A DNA stretch of 12,102 nt. Source: DYMC01 sp035406705 (lineage in GTDB: Bacteria > Verrucomicrobiota > Lentisphaeria > Victivallales > GWF2-50-93). The notes below the pieces were generated by a model. It made no database searches and was not told the origin of the DNA. It worked only from the letters and a program-made list of their open reading frames with translations. The stretch is from positions 1-12,102 of the forward strand of contig CAYRRM010000056.1 in the NCBI GenBank assembly GCA_964426675.1. Reading direction: 5' to 3'. Positions 1 to 6,720 of the stretch are shown here, in pieces. The translations under genes were made by a program, and so were the position numbers. The first letter of the stretch is position 1, and each line of letters begins with the position of its first letter.

Positions 1-298
1 AAAGATAGAAAACAACCACCGCTCCTGCGCCAGACAGAAAAGAAATAAATCTTAATCCAAACTCGCTATGTGTAAATTGAAAGAGCCCTCTGATTATTGA
101 ATAAAACAGTGGTGGATGTGCATCATATTTAATTACGCTTTTTATCATATCAGAAAAGGACGGTATTTTACTTAAAGATATCGCCAGGAACTCATCACAC
201 CAGAAACTTTTGGCTGTAATACATATAAATCTAAGAATTATACCTGTTAAAATAACTATAACTATGCCAGATAATCTATTTTTTAACCTTGAAAACAT
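1..298 (-). CDS. GT-C (PMT_2/ArnT-like) membrane glycosyltransferase, N-terminal part only
   Basis: Only the first 99 codons are visible; the reading frame stays open to the left edge, so the C-terminus is missing. The protein begins MFSRLKNRL, followed by a membrane segment at about residues 10-28. It then shows the acidic dyad expected in the first extracytoplasmic loop of GT-C enzymes (FWCDEF, D35-E36) and the motif DAHPPLFY at residues 59-66. In the ArnT/PMT family this Asp is the likely catalytic or donor-coordinating residue and the PP motif follows about 25 residues later, as seen here. Such enzymes use polyprenyl-phosphate sugars as donors and act on the outer face of the cytoplasmic membrane. 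The ATG at 298 has a good site (AAGGA, 8-base spacing, 307-311) and overlaps the preceding gene by 23 bases, which implies translational coupling. Family is well supported; substrate is unknown. Confidence 0.87.
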   Translation of the reverse strand, partial: MFSRLKNRLSGIVIVILTGIILRFICITAKSFWCDEFLAISLSKIPSFSDMIKSVIKYDAHPPLFYSIIRGLFQFTHSEFGLRFISFLSGAGAVVVFYL

Positions 299-1808
299 AA
301 ACTTTTTCCTTTTGATGAGGATAGATTTCTTCAATTTCCGTTATTTTTGTAAATTCCTGAGGACTATTCTTTATATAATTTATCACTTTTCCATTGTAGG
401 TTTCATCTTCTCCAAAAATAATATAATGTATATCATAGATAGAAAGCTGATGTTCCAGTTCCTCAACAGTTAAAGGTAAACAGATAACCCTTTTATCTGT
501 CAGGTATGCTATTTCAGGCGGATATCCAAATTGTGCCATTATGCCATCTTCTGTAAGGTTATTTATAAACTTTCCTGTTTTTTCCAGTTGAACAACCTTC
601 TGTTTAAACCCATAAAAATAAGGATTTTGTATTATCCAGAAAATACTGAATACAAAAAAGGGTAAAATTAGTAATTCGCTTTTCATTTTGGAGCATACTT
701 TCATTATGCCTGTTCCGATGAAATAAAATAATGGTATCAGAGATGGTAAGGAGAATCTCGGGTCACTTATTTGAAAAATTATAGGTGATAGGAAAGAAAA
801 GAAAGTAACTAACATTAGATATCCTGTTTTTTCTTTGTTTTGTATAACTGTAAAAATGCCGATACACATAAAAATAGCTAGTGGGATATATACAATTAAA
901 ATAAGAAAAATTTCTTTTGTTGAAAAACTTGTTAGTGAAATATGAAGAGGAGGTAATAAATTAAAGAGGGCAGATATATATTTTATATAATGTAAAGGTT
1001 CAAGAGAAAGTCCTGACTGTGTTATCTCTTTTGTCCATTGGAAGCTACGTGGTGAGAATATATGAAAAATGTTCCAACTTGCTACTTGTTCTATCATGCC
1101 ATCTACACCAGCAGGATAGTATGTATTATGGGTATAAATCCATAACCTTATCCCAATCCAGATTCCATATCCCGTTACAATAGATATTATTGGAAGTAAG
1201 ATAACACTGTATTGTTTATTTCTTAATAATGACTTTCCATAAAGAAGAATCATACATAAAATAGAGGGGAATAAAAATATTACTAAGTCGGATGTAAAAG
1301 ATAACAAAAATCCTATTATTGCAGTAAATACAACCAGAATTTTTTGGGGTTTTATTATTACTAAAAAGAAACAGAGGAGAAAGAGATATACGAGAAATGA
1401 AAAGAATGTCTCTTTATATATAATATTACTCCAGTAATATAAAAGATGTGAAAGTCCAGTAAGGGTAATAATTATATATAAATTTCTATATTCTGTTTTT
1501 AATAATTTCAAGAAGATACATCCTGTTAAGATAAAACCTATCGTGCTAATTTGAGAAAGGGATATCCCTGCTATGTAATCAGACATTATGAAGGAAAACA
1601 TCTTTATTACGAAAGGATAGAATGGAGGATGACTTATATAAAAATTATTATTGAAAAGGTTATAAAATGGTAGATTTTTGGCAAGTTTAAGATATTTCGT
1701 TTCGTCCATTGATATAAAGAAATATGAGGAAGAGGAGAATAGTTTGATTAATATGGAAAAGAGGATAAAAAGGATTAGAAGTAAGTTATTAGATTTTTCA
1801 CTTTTCAT
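276..1808 (-). CDS. GT-C (PMT_2/ArnT-like) membrane glycosyltransferase
   Basis: A protein of about 510 residues with roughly ten hydrophobic segments and a soluble tail of about 100 residues, the usual build of bacterial ArnT/PMT-like transferases. TM1 is at about residues 8-23. It is followed by the acidic dyad MDE (D35-E36) and HPPFYP at 60-65, matching the first-loop motifs of the family. Near the end of the membrane part, RFSLPSLIPL resembles the conserved Arg-Pro-Leu-Pro element. The likely role is transfer of a sugar from a polyprenyl-phosphate carrier to a glycan or lipid outside the membrane. Two starts are possible: ATG 1829 (MFSKRVQ), whose AGGA lies 13 bases away, and ATG 1808 (MKSEKSN), preceded by AAGAG. 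I prefer 1808 because the N-terminus then looks normal and the overlap with the preceding GT2 drops to 11 bases. Acceptor and donor cannot be read from the sequence. Confidence 0.9.
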   Translation of the reverse strand: MKSEKSNNLLLILFILFSILIKLFSSSSYFFISMDETKYLKLAKNLPFYNLFNNNFYISHPPFYPFVIKMFSFIMSDYIAGISLSQISTIGFILTGCIFLKLLKTEYRNLYIIITLTGLSHLLYYWSNIIYKETFFSFLVYLFLLCFFLVIIKPQKILVVFTAIIGFLLSFTSDLVIFLFPSILCMILLYGKSLLRNKQYSVILLPIISIVTGYGIWIGIRLWIYTHNTYYPAGVDGMIEQVASWNIFHIFSPRSFQWTKEITQSGLSLEPLHYIKYISALFNLLPPLHISLTSFSTKEIFLILIVYIPLAIFMCIGIFTVIQNKEKTGYLMLVTFFSFLSPIIFQISDPRFSLPSLIPLFYFIGTGIMKVCSKMKSELLILPFFVFSIFWIIQNPYFYGFKQKVVQLEKTGKFINNLTEDGIMAQFGYPPEIAYLTDKRVICLPLTVEELEHQLSIYDIHYIIFGEDETYNGKVINYIKNSPQEFTKITEIEEIYPHQKEKVYVFKVKK

Positions 1809-2550
1809 CTGGACTCTTTTTGAAAACATCTATATTTTTTATTCCTATCTTATAGGCAATATATTTTCCCAGAACTGCAAGAGAAGATATATCATATTTA
1901 ACACTTTCTATAAAGTTGATAGAAGATGCTTCACGAAAGTATCTTACAGGTATGGGAACATCACCTATTCTAAAACCCGCTACCACCGCCTGCACAAGAA
2001 ATTCAGTATCAAAAACAAAACCATCAGAATTTTTTTGATATGGAATTGTTTCTAAAACTTTTCTGCGATATATGCGAAATCCACTATGCCATTCTCCTAA
2101 ATTCTGACCCGTAACAAAATTTTCTATTATTGTTAGAAATCTGTTTGAAAAATATTTATAAATAGGCATCCCACAACCAAGAGCTTCTTTTCTTGTTCTT
2201 ATTCGGTTACCTAATATAATGTCGCATATACCCAGTTTTAGGAATCCTATCGCATAGGGAATTATGCGTGCATCATACTGGTAATCAGGATGAACCATAA
2301 TTATATACTCAGCGCCGGATTCTAAAGCTAATTTATAACACGTTTTTTGGTTAGCCCCATAGCCACGATTTTCAGGATGAATAAAAACTTTTAAACCTAA
2401 TCTTCGGGCTATATCTACTGTTTTATCTTTGCTATGGTCATCAACAACTATAATTTCATCAACAATATCAGAAGGAATATCATTCACTGTCTTTTCAAGT
2501 GTTTTCTCTGCATTGTATGCAGGCATCACCACCACTACTTTTTCTTTCAT
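1798..2550 (-). CDS. GT2 family glycosyltransferase, polyprenyl-phosphate sugar synthase type
   Basis: A 250-residue soluble GT-A fold protein. Visible motifs are the N-terminal strand VVVVMPAYN, VDDHS (36-40) for nucleotide binding, HPDYQYD (87-93) as the metal-binding DxD equivalent, GEWHSGFRIY (152-161) and DTEF (181-184) in the catalytic half. There are no clear membrane segments, so it should sit on the cytoplasmic face. Members with this HPDYQYD/HSGFR pattern are usually annotated as DPM/DPG synthase-like glycosyltransferases that load a sugar from a nucleotide donor onto a lipid phosphate; the specific sugar is unknown. It starts 22 bases after the methyltransferase stop, with a strong AGGAG (2555-2559) 4 bases before the ATG. 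Its 3' end overlaps the following GT-C gene, which suggests that it supplies that enzyme with donor (inference). Confidence 0.92.
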   Translation of the reverse strand: MKEKVVVVMPAYNAEKTLEKTVNDIPSDIVDEIIVVDDHSKDKTVDIARRLGLKVFIHPENRGYGANQKTCYKLALESGAEYIIMVHPDYQYDARIIPYAIGFLKLGICDIILGNRIRTRKEALGCGMPIYKYFSNRFLTIIENFVTGQNLGEWHSGFRIYRRKVLETIPYQKNSDGFVFDTEFLVQAVVAGFRIGDVPIPVRYFREASSINFIESVKYDISSLAVLGKYIAYKIGIKNIDVFKKSPDEK

Positions 2551-2572
2551 CTTGCTCCTGTAATAAAGAATT

Positions 2573-3340
2573 TTATAATTTCTGCCACATAGTAATTAAA
2601 CTTTTACCACTTATTATACGAAGAAAAATAGGTTTATCCAATAAAGAAAAATCGTCAATTATAATAGAGTTTATCAGTTTGAGATTGTTATTAGATAGTA
2701 GTAAATTAAGAGATTGATAATTAAAATGAAAAATCTGGGCTGGGATATGTAGTAATGCTCTGCTTTTACCTGTAAATGAAAGAAGATTTGATAGAAAGAA
2801 AAGTAAAGGAGAATGATAAGGGGTTTTAATTATCAGATACCCCCCTTGTTTAAGAATTTTTGCAACGGTCTTTATATAAGATACAGGGTCTTTAAAATGA
2901 GCAATAACATCAAACATTGTAATTATATCAAAAGAATTTTCCGGTAGATTTAATTCTGGAAGAGGTTTATCGTAGACGTCAAATCCCTTATTTCTGCAGT
3001 GAGTAACAGCAAAAGGAGAGATATCCTGTCCGTATACTTCACATCCCTTTTCTTTTGCCACTTCAAGAAGGATACCGGTACCACACCCCACATCAAGCAG
3101 TTTCCCTTTTAATTCTATATCCCGCTCAATTATTGAGAATAATTTTTTAATATAGTTCTTTCTTTCGCTGTGGTATTTTATGTACCAGTTTTTGAAATAT
3201 GCATCGTTATATATAAAAGAAGTGTCTTCCGGTAAAGGATAAAGAAATGCGACCTTACAGTTTTTACATCTATAAACCCTGTACTGTCTTTCTCGCCAGA
3301 TTAAATAACTCTTTACTTTACACACAGGACACAGTATCAT
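2573..3340 (-). CDS. SAM-dependent class I methyltransferase with N-terminal zinc ribbon
   Basis: A 255-residue protein. The N-terminus has two CxxC pairs (CPVC at 4-7 and CKNC at 25-28), a likely zinc ribbon. The methyltransferase core follows, with motif I LLDVGCGTG (81-89), the acidic ribose-binding residue D106 in YGQDIS, and motif IV region FDIITMFDVIAHF (137-149). This arrangement is common among glycan-cluster methyltransferases of the Methyltransf_23/UbiE-like group that modify sugars or lipid-linked intermediates; the substrate here is unknown. The frame is open further upstream to 3394, but the start at 3340 is clearly better. It has AGGA with 7-base spacing, forms an ATGA overlap with the stop of the preceding GT2, and puts the first CxxC at the very N-terminus as is usual. 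It lies between two GT2 genes, so a sugar O- or N-methylation role in the same glycan is likely. Confidence 0.9.
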   Translation of the reverse strand: MILCPVCKVKSYLIWRERQYRVYRCKNCKVAFLYPLPEDTSFIYNDAYFKNWYIKYHSERKNYIKKLFSIIERDIELKGKLLDVGCGTGILLEVAKEKGCEVYGQDISPFAVTHCRNKGFDVYDKPLPELNLPENSFDIITMFDVIAHFKDPVSYIKTVAKILKQGGYLIIKTPYHSPLLFFLSNLLSFTGKSRALLHIPAQIFHFNYQSLNLLLSNNNLKLINSIIIDDFSLLDKPIFLRIISGKSLITMWQKL

Positions 3341-4014
3341 TTTACAATCCTGTACTTTAAAAGTGTGTAGATTGCTACAAGACCATCTTTCCACCTTATC
3401 TTCTTACCTTCTTTTATCTTTCTCGGTTTATAACTTACAGGCACCTCATAAATTTTATAACCTTTTCTTGCTATCTTTGCTGTCACCTCAGGACAGAATT
3501 CAAACCCTTTACACTTGAGTTCTATGCTTTTTATTAAATCTGTTCTGAACATCTTATAACAGGTGGGCTCATCTGTTATGCGTGTTCTATATAAGAAATT
3601 GGTAAGAAGGGATAAAAACCGTCCTCCTAAATAAAAAGCGATGGATGACTTTTCCCCTTTGCCAAGAACCCTGGAACCGTATACCACTTCTGCTTTTTCC
3701 CCTTCCATTATTTTGAGCATTTTTATCCAGTCCTCAGGGTTATATTCTAAGTCAGCATCCTGAATAACAACTACATCACCTGTTAAATATTTCAGTCCTT
3801 CCCTTATAGCAGCCCCCTTCCCTTCATTCTTTTCTTTTAGGATTATCTTTAAATCAGGAGAGTGGAGATTATGGAGGGTTTCTCTTGTTCCGTCAGTGCT
3901 TCCATCATCCACAACTATAATTTCTTTTTCAATAGGGACATCTTTTACCCGCTCTATAATTTTAATAATTGTGGATTTTTCATTATACACCGGGATTATT
4001 ACTGATAGTTTCAT
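3337..4014 (-). CDS. GT2 glycosyltransferase, dolichyl-phosphate mannose synthase (DPM1)-like
   Basis: A 225-residue soluble GT2 protein with a near-canonical motif set: SVIIPVYNE at the N-terminus, VDDGSTDGT (35-43), NEGKGAAIREG (63-73), the DxD-region QDADLEYNP (85-93), TDEPTCYKMF (147-156), FEFCPEVTAK (171-180) and VSYKPR (193-198), then a basic tail. This pattern is that of DPM1-like synthases that transfer mannose or glucose from a nucleotide donor to a polyprenyl phosphate. No C-terminal membrane anchor is present, so it is likely peripheral on the cytoplasmic face. The ATG at 4014 lies 8 bases after the hicA stop and has no strong Shine-Dalgarno, so it may depend on translation of hicA. 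Its stop overlaps the methyltransferase start (ATGA). Biochemical class is confident; the sugar is not determinable. Confidence 0.94.
   Translation of the reverse strand: MKLSVIIPVYNEKSTIIKIIERVKDVPIEKEIIVVDDGSTDGTRETLHNLHSPDLKIILKEKNEGKGAAIREGLKYLTGDVVVIQDADLEYNPEDWIKMLKIMEGEKAEVVYGSRVLGKGEKSSIAFYLGGRFLSLLTNFLYRTRITDEPTCYKMFRTDLIKSIELKCKGFEFCPEVTAKIARKGYKIYEVPVSYKPRKIKEGKKIRWKDGLVAIYTLLKYRIVK
3348..3351 (-). promoter_or_regulatory. Ribosome binding site deciding the methyltransferase start
   Basis: AGGA on the minus strand, 7 bases before the ATG at 3340. It supports the shorter methyltransferase start over the in-frame upstream codon at 3394 and lies inside the last codons of the preceding GT2 gene. 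Confidence 0.65.
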
Positions 4015-4022
4015 ATTATATG

Positions 4023-4253
4023 TCAGAGATTATTCCAGATTTCTATCGTGATTTTTTTATTTGTGATATCTTCTATTTCCTTTAACATAAATTTAATCTG
4101 AGGCACAGAATATTCTTTATTGGAAGGTATTGCTAATCTATAACTTTTATATATCATAAATTGATGTTTTGCACCTGAAACGGGACCCTGAAATCCTAAC
4201 TTTTTAAGTTTCTGGATGAATTTTGCTCTTTTAATGGGAGATAATCTCTGCAT
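4023..4253 (-). CDS. hicA: HicA-family toxin (mRNA interferase)
   Basis: A 76-residue basic protein of the HicA/YcfA family. HicA toxins have a small double-stranded-RNA-binding-like fold and cleave mRNA, using a histidine in a G-x-[HK]-H context. Here that is SGAKHQF with H30, after the typical N-terminal helix rich in Lys with LKKLGF (16-21). The second conserved segment, usually with Pro-x-His, reads IPSNKEYSVP, so the second His is replaced by Asn, which also occurs in this subgroup. The frame also allows a TTG at 4259; I chose the ATG at 4253, which has AGAGA about 9 bases upstream. It overlaps hicB by 23 bases, so synthesis is probably coupled. Toxin after antitoxin (hicB-hicA) is the reverse of E. 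coli hicAB but is common. Activity cannot be proven from sequence. Confidence 0.9.
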   Translation of the reverse strand: MQRLSPIKRAKFIQKLKKLGFQGPVSGAKHQFMIYKSYRLAIPSNKEYSVPQIKFMLKEIEDITNKKITIEIWNNL

Positions 4254-4497
4254 AATCAAGTTCTCTATTTAAATCTATATCACCAATGATGGGTAGAGGA
4301 TGTTTCATTTTAAAACCAAGTAAGACCCATGCTTCTAAAACTGATTGCAGCTTTTTTTCACATTCTTTTAGTGTTTTAGCAAATGCAACTACACCTTTAC
4401 ATTGTGGAATTTTTCCTGCATATGTTCCATCTTCTAACTTTTCGTATACTGCCTGGTCCATTGCCATTTTAATATATTCGGAGATAATAAATCGCAT
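4231..4497 (-). CDS. hicB: HicB-family antitoxin
   Basis: An 88-residue acidic protein with the compact HicB partial RNase-H-like fold: VYEKLEDGTYAGKIPQCKGV (17-36), then AFAKTLKECEKKL and LEAWVLLG, and a C-terminal PLPIIGD element. The IP-x-C-x-G-V-x-A-x-x-x-T sequence is the family hallmark. HicB proteins bind and neutralise HicA. The length leaves little or no room for the C-terminal helix-turn-helix or ribbon-helix-helix DNA-binding domain found in longer HicB proteins, so direct autorepression is doubtful. It is preceded by the strongest ribosome site in this half of the window (AAAGGGGG, 4503-4510) and begins 18 bases after the stop of a GT-C gene. The strong site on hicB and the weak one on hicA fit a need for excess antitoxin (inference). 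Confidence 0.92.
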   Translation of the reverse strand: MRFIISEYIKMAMDQAVYEKLEDGTYAGKIPQCKGVVAFAKTLKECEKKLQSVLEAWVLLGFKMKHPLPIIGDIDLNRELDYAEIISH

Positions 4498-4502
4498 CGT
4501 TT

Positions 4503-4510
4503 CCCCCTTT
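4503..4510 (-). promoter_or_regulatory. Strong ribosome binding site of hicB
   Basis: AAAGGGGG on the minus strand, 5 bases before the ATG at 4497. It is much stronger than the site of the overlapping hicA gene, which would favour antitoxin over toxin synthesis. Confidence 0.6.
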
Positions 4511-4515
4511 ATTTC

Positions 4516-5685
4516 TTATATTATTATACCTGAAACTCTATCTTTCAGCCAGAAGAAGCCATATACAGCAATGATTATATAAAATGGTTCAATTGGCACA
4601 CGGTATCTTATAGAGGACAGGAAGATGATATGAAAAACTGTAAATAAAATGATAAGAGAATGGATAAACCACATCTTTTTATTCTTTAATGTTATGAAAA
4701 AACCGAGAATAAAAAAGGGAAGCATAATACCGAAACTGAAAACACTTACAATTCTATAAATCGGCTTTGTAAATTCTGATGCATTTGGTATGACATTCCA
4801 GAACCTCTTGAATTTATTCTGAAGAAGCCACAGGAACCGGGAGGGATTTTCTTTTATTATTTCAAAGGTTTTTCTATAATATGCAGTATCTCTTTCTACT
4901 TCCGGTAGTTTTTCTATCTCTTCTGGAAAGTATCTGCAAGGTCCTCCTTCTGAATAAGGGTTGTTGCCCTCCCAGAATACCCTTCCTCCCATTGTTGTCC
5001 CTGGAATAAATTTCCCAAATACAATATAATTTCTGATAATCCAGGGACTTAAAGTTAAAGAGAAGAATACCAGAATGTAGAGAATCTTTTTTATTTCCAA
5101 CTTCAATTTTTCTTCAGCAAAGGCAATATTGATAAATGCCACAGGAAGGTATAACTGCATTGTAGGTCTGCAAAGACCTGCCAGTCCTGAAGATATACCG
5201 GTTTTTATCCATGATGCAGGTTTGTCTGAGAGAGTAATGAAATTATAAATTGTAAGTACAGTAAGAAATATAAATAATGTTTCTGTAAGCAAGAATCCAT
5301 TGTAAAAAATGAAGTAGGGATATGCAACTGCTATAATACCTGACCATAGAGCTATCTTCTCTGAAAAAAGTTTCTTACCTGAAAGATATATAAAACAAAC
5401 AGTAAGAGCAGAAATAAGGCATTGAAAGATACGAATACCTGATAAACTGAATTTTAAAAGATATAGTATGCTTAAAAACAGTGGATAAAGAGGCGGTCTA
5501 AACCCTTTCAGTCCTTCATTGACAAAAAATCCATTACCCTCCAGAAAATTCTCTACCATTTTATGATACTCAAACTCGTCATCAAAATAGAACTCATTTC
5601 TCAGTGTAAGGACAAAAGCAACCCGTATCAGAAAAGCTGTGGTAAATAAAATTAATATCTTTTTCCTTTGAGATAATCTTTCCAT
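4516..5685 (-). CDS. GT-C (PMT_2/ArnT-like) membrane glycosyltransferase
   Basis: A 389-residue polytopic membrane protein. TM1 (about 9-28) is followed by FDDEF (34-38) and RPPLYPLFL (63-71), the acidic dyad and Pro-Pro motif of PMT_2 enzymes. Later come LSPWIIRNY, GGRVFWEGNNP, EVERDTAYYR, IKENP and RYRVPIEPF near the C-terminus. It lacks the large C-terminal soluble domain of longer ArnT-like proteins. The same run of later motifs occurs in the transferase at 9801-11015 (SPWAIRNY, NNP, EVETDRYFYR, IKENP, RYREPIMPL), so the two are paralogs. It overlaps the deacetylase gene by 34 bases; the start at 5685 is supported by AGGA (5693-5696) at 7-base spacing. Coupling to the CE4 enzyme suggests that it transfers the deacylated sugar (inference). 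Donor and acceptor are unknown. Confidence 0.92.
   Translation of the reverse strand: MERLSQRKKILILFTTAFLIRVAFVLTLRNEFYFDDEFEYHKMVENFLEGNGFFVNEGLKGFRPPLYPLFLSILYLLKFSLSGIRIFQCLISALTVCFIYLSGKKLFSEKIALWSGIIAVAYPYFIFYNGFLLTETLFIFLTVLTIYNFITLSDKPASWIKTGISSGLAGLCRPTMQLYLPVAFINIAFAEEKLKLEIKKILYILVFFSLTLSPWIIRNYIVFGKFIPGTTMGGRVFWEGNNPYSEGGPCRYFPEEIEKLPEVERDTAYYRKTFEIIKENPSRFLWLLQNKFKRFWNVIPNASEFTKPIYRIVSVFSFGIMLPFFILGFFITLKNKKMWFIHSLIILFTVFHIIFLSSIRYRVPIEPFYIIIAVYGFFWLKDRVSGIII
4523..4528 (-). promoter_or_regulatory. Possible -10 element for an internal hicBA promoter
   Basis: A perfect TATAAT on the minus strand, 25 bases before the hicB ATG and just inside the end of the preceding GT-C gene. Transcription starting a few bases downstream would give a leader of about 18-20 bases containing the strong ribosome site. 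The -35 region at 17-base spacing (TGGCTG) is poor and no TGn extension is present. In DNA this AT-rich such a hexamer can be chance. Confidence 0.3.
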
Positions 5686-6335
5686 ATCTTTATCCTGAAC
5701 ATTAAAAAGTTGTTATGCCCGTAAATACCTGTACGGATAAGAGTATAGTCAGTTTCTTTTACCTTTTTTCCTCTGGGTGGAGTTACAAAAGCACTTTTAT
5801 ATCCAGATTCCTTTACTTTTTCTATAACTTTTTCATTAAAATCACCATAGGGATAGCAGAAATACAATACTTCTTTCCCTGTTTTCTCTTCTATTATTTT
5901 TTTTGAAAGAGAGACCTCCTCTATAAGTTTTTTTTCATTGAGTTGAGTAAGATGTGGATGGGAGAGCGAATGTGAACCGAAGATTACACCTGCTTCTGAC
6001 ATTTCCTTCACTTCTTTCCAGTTTAAAAAACGGTCTTTTTCTTTATCACTATATCTGCTGAATATTATGTCCGTTCCAATATAATTTACTGTTAGAAATA
6101 TAATGGGAACTATATTGAGTTGTTTCAAAACGGGTAATGCATACCAGAGATTGTCAGCATATCCGTCGTCAAAAGTTATCAATAGAGAAGATGGATTTTT
6201 TATATACTTTTCAGGATGTACTGGTTTAAGCCCCTTTTTTAAAAGAAATTCTATCTGTCTTCTAAAATTTTCAGGAGAGACAGTTAAGGCATCTTTCTTA
6301 TAAAATGGATTAACCCTGTGATATGCAAGTATCAT
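5652..6335 (-). CDS. Polysaccharide deacetylase / NodB-homology (CE4) enzyme
   Basis: A 227-residue NodB-fold protein. It has the standard CE4 motifs: TFDDGY (54-59, catalytic base and metal Asp), HSLSHPHL (122-129, the two metal-binding His) and CYPYGDF (160-166, position of motif 3), so a metal-dependent amide hydrolase is expected. There is no signal peptide or membrane anchor: the protein starts MILAYHRV, the usual first strand of cytoplasmic members. It should therefore act inside the cell, more likely on a lipid-linked or nucleotide sugar than on finished wall polymer. The frame extends upstream to a GTG at 6365, but the ATG at 6335 forms an ATGA overlap with the preceding gene and matches family N-termini. 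No strong ribosome site precedes it, which fits coupled translation. N-deacetylation is the likely reaction; deformylation as in ArnD is an alternative. Confidence 0.92.
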   Translation of the reverse strand: MILAYHRVNPFYKKDALTVSPENFRRQIEFLLKKGLKPVHPEKYIKNPSSLLITFDDGYADNLWYALPVLKQLNIVPIIFLTVNYIGTDIIFSRYSDKEKDRFLNWKEVKEMSEAGVIFGSHSLSHPHLTQLNEKKLIEEVSLSKKIIEEKTGKEVLYFCYPYGDFNEKVIEKVKESGYKSAFVTPPRGKKVKETDYTLIRTGIYGHNNFLMFRIKIWKDYLKGKRY

Positions 6336-6661
6336 TTGAGTAAATAGTGTAATGCAACACCCCACAGTAATGCCCAGGAAAAACTTGCAAGTGTTCCAAC
6401 AAGAAAGTATTCACTCTCTTCTCTATTAGAGAATCTTATAATAGATTTACCTACGAAAAGTAATCCTATAGGTTCATATATCTTCATCAAGAGAAAAGTT
6501 AAGATTAGAAATCTCTCAAAATACCCTATAAATTTACCTGCATTTAATAACCCTTCATCTCTATTTTTGGGCAGTTTTAAAGATTTACATATTTTGTTTA
6601 TAACAGCTCCACCACCCCAAATACATACAATATAAATTACGAAAACTATAATAATTTTCAT
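6332..6661 (-). CDS. Small membrane protein resembling the C-terminal part of DUF3307 proteins
   Basis: A 109-residue protein with three hydrophobic stretches (about 3-20, 50-70 and 86-106). The segment from GKFIGYFERFLIL (42-54) through IGLLFVGKSIIRF (65-77) to ESEYFLVGTLASF (82-94) resembles what I recall of the C-terminal part of DUF3307 membrane proteins, which are often encoded beside SatD, as here. The longer N-terminal part of DUF3307 is absent, so this is either a stand-alone short form or a decayed copy. The conserved look and tight linkage argue for a working gene. Function is unknown. The frame also allows a TTG at 6676; I prefer the ATG at 6661. Neither start has a well-placed ribosome site: the nearest AAGG is 15 bases before the ATG, inside a hairpin. 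It ends in an ATGA overlap with the deacetylase gene. Confidence 0.78.
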   Translation of the reverse strand: MKIIIVFVIYIVCIWGGGAVINKICKSLKLPKNRDEGLLNAGKFIGYFERFLILTFLLMKIYEPIGLLFVGKSIIRFSNREESEYFLVGTLASFSWALLWGVALHYLLK

Positions 6662-6671
6662 TTTTATACCA

Positions 6672-6720
6672 GTCAACCTTTTCGGGTTGACGAAGGCAAA
6701 GTCAGCCTTTTTCGGCTGAT
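6672..6720 (-). repeat. Tandem pair of similar hairpins between satD-like and small membrane protein genes
   Basis: Two related inverted repeats spaced exactly 29 bases apart. The first in transcription order (6720-6701) has stem TCAGCC/GGCTGA with loop GAAAAA and overlaps the last codons and the TGA of the SatD gene. The second (6691-6672) has stem GTCAACC/GGTTGAC with loop CGAAAA and ends 10 bases before the ATG of the next gene. Stem bases differ between the two, but complementarity and the CCGAAAA-AGG loop flank are kept, so structure rather than sequence seems maintained. No U-run follows, so it does not look like an intrinsic terminator. It could be an RNA element controlling translation of the small membrane protein, an mRNA processing or stability element, or a copy of a dispersed palindromic repeat. 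Confidence 0.6.

Noticed and set aside
210..473. Open reading frame of 87 codons on the plus strand near the left edge
   Set aside because: Antisense to two GT-C genes whose motifs are clear; Phe/Ile-rich composition is what complement of AT-rich coding DNA gives.
1678..2055. Open reading frame of 125 codons on the plus strand
   Set aside because: It lies antisense to two well-supported glycosyltransferase genes, has low-complexity composition from AT-rich complement, and shows no recognisable motif.
3341..3394. Longer methyltransferase start at 3394
   Set aside because: It adds 18 residues without family features and increases the overlap with the GT2 gene, while the ATG at 3340 has AGGA at 7 bases and an ATGA junction.
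6672..6720. Reading the tandem hairpins as an intrinsic terminator
   Set aside because: Stems are only 6-7 pairs and no U-run follows on the transcribed strand; the next gene starts 10 bases later.
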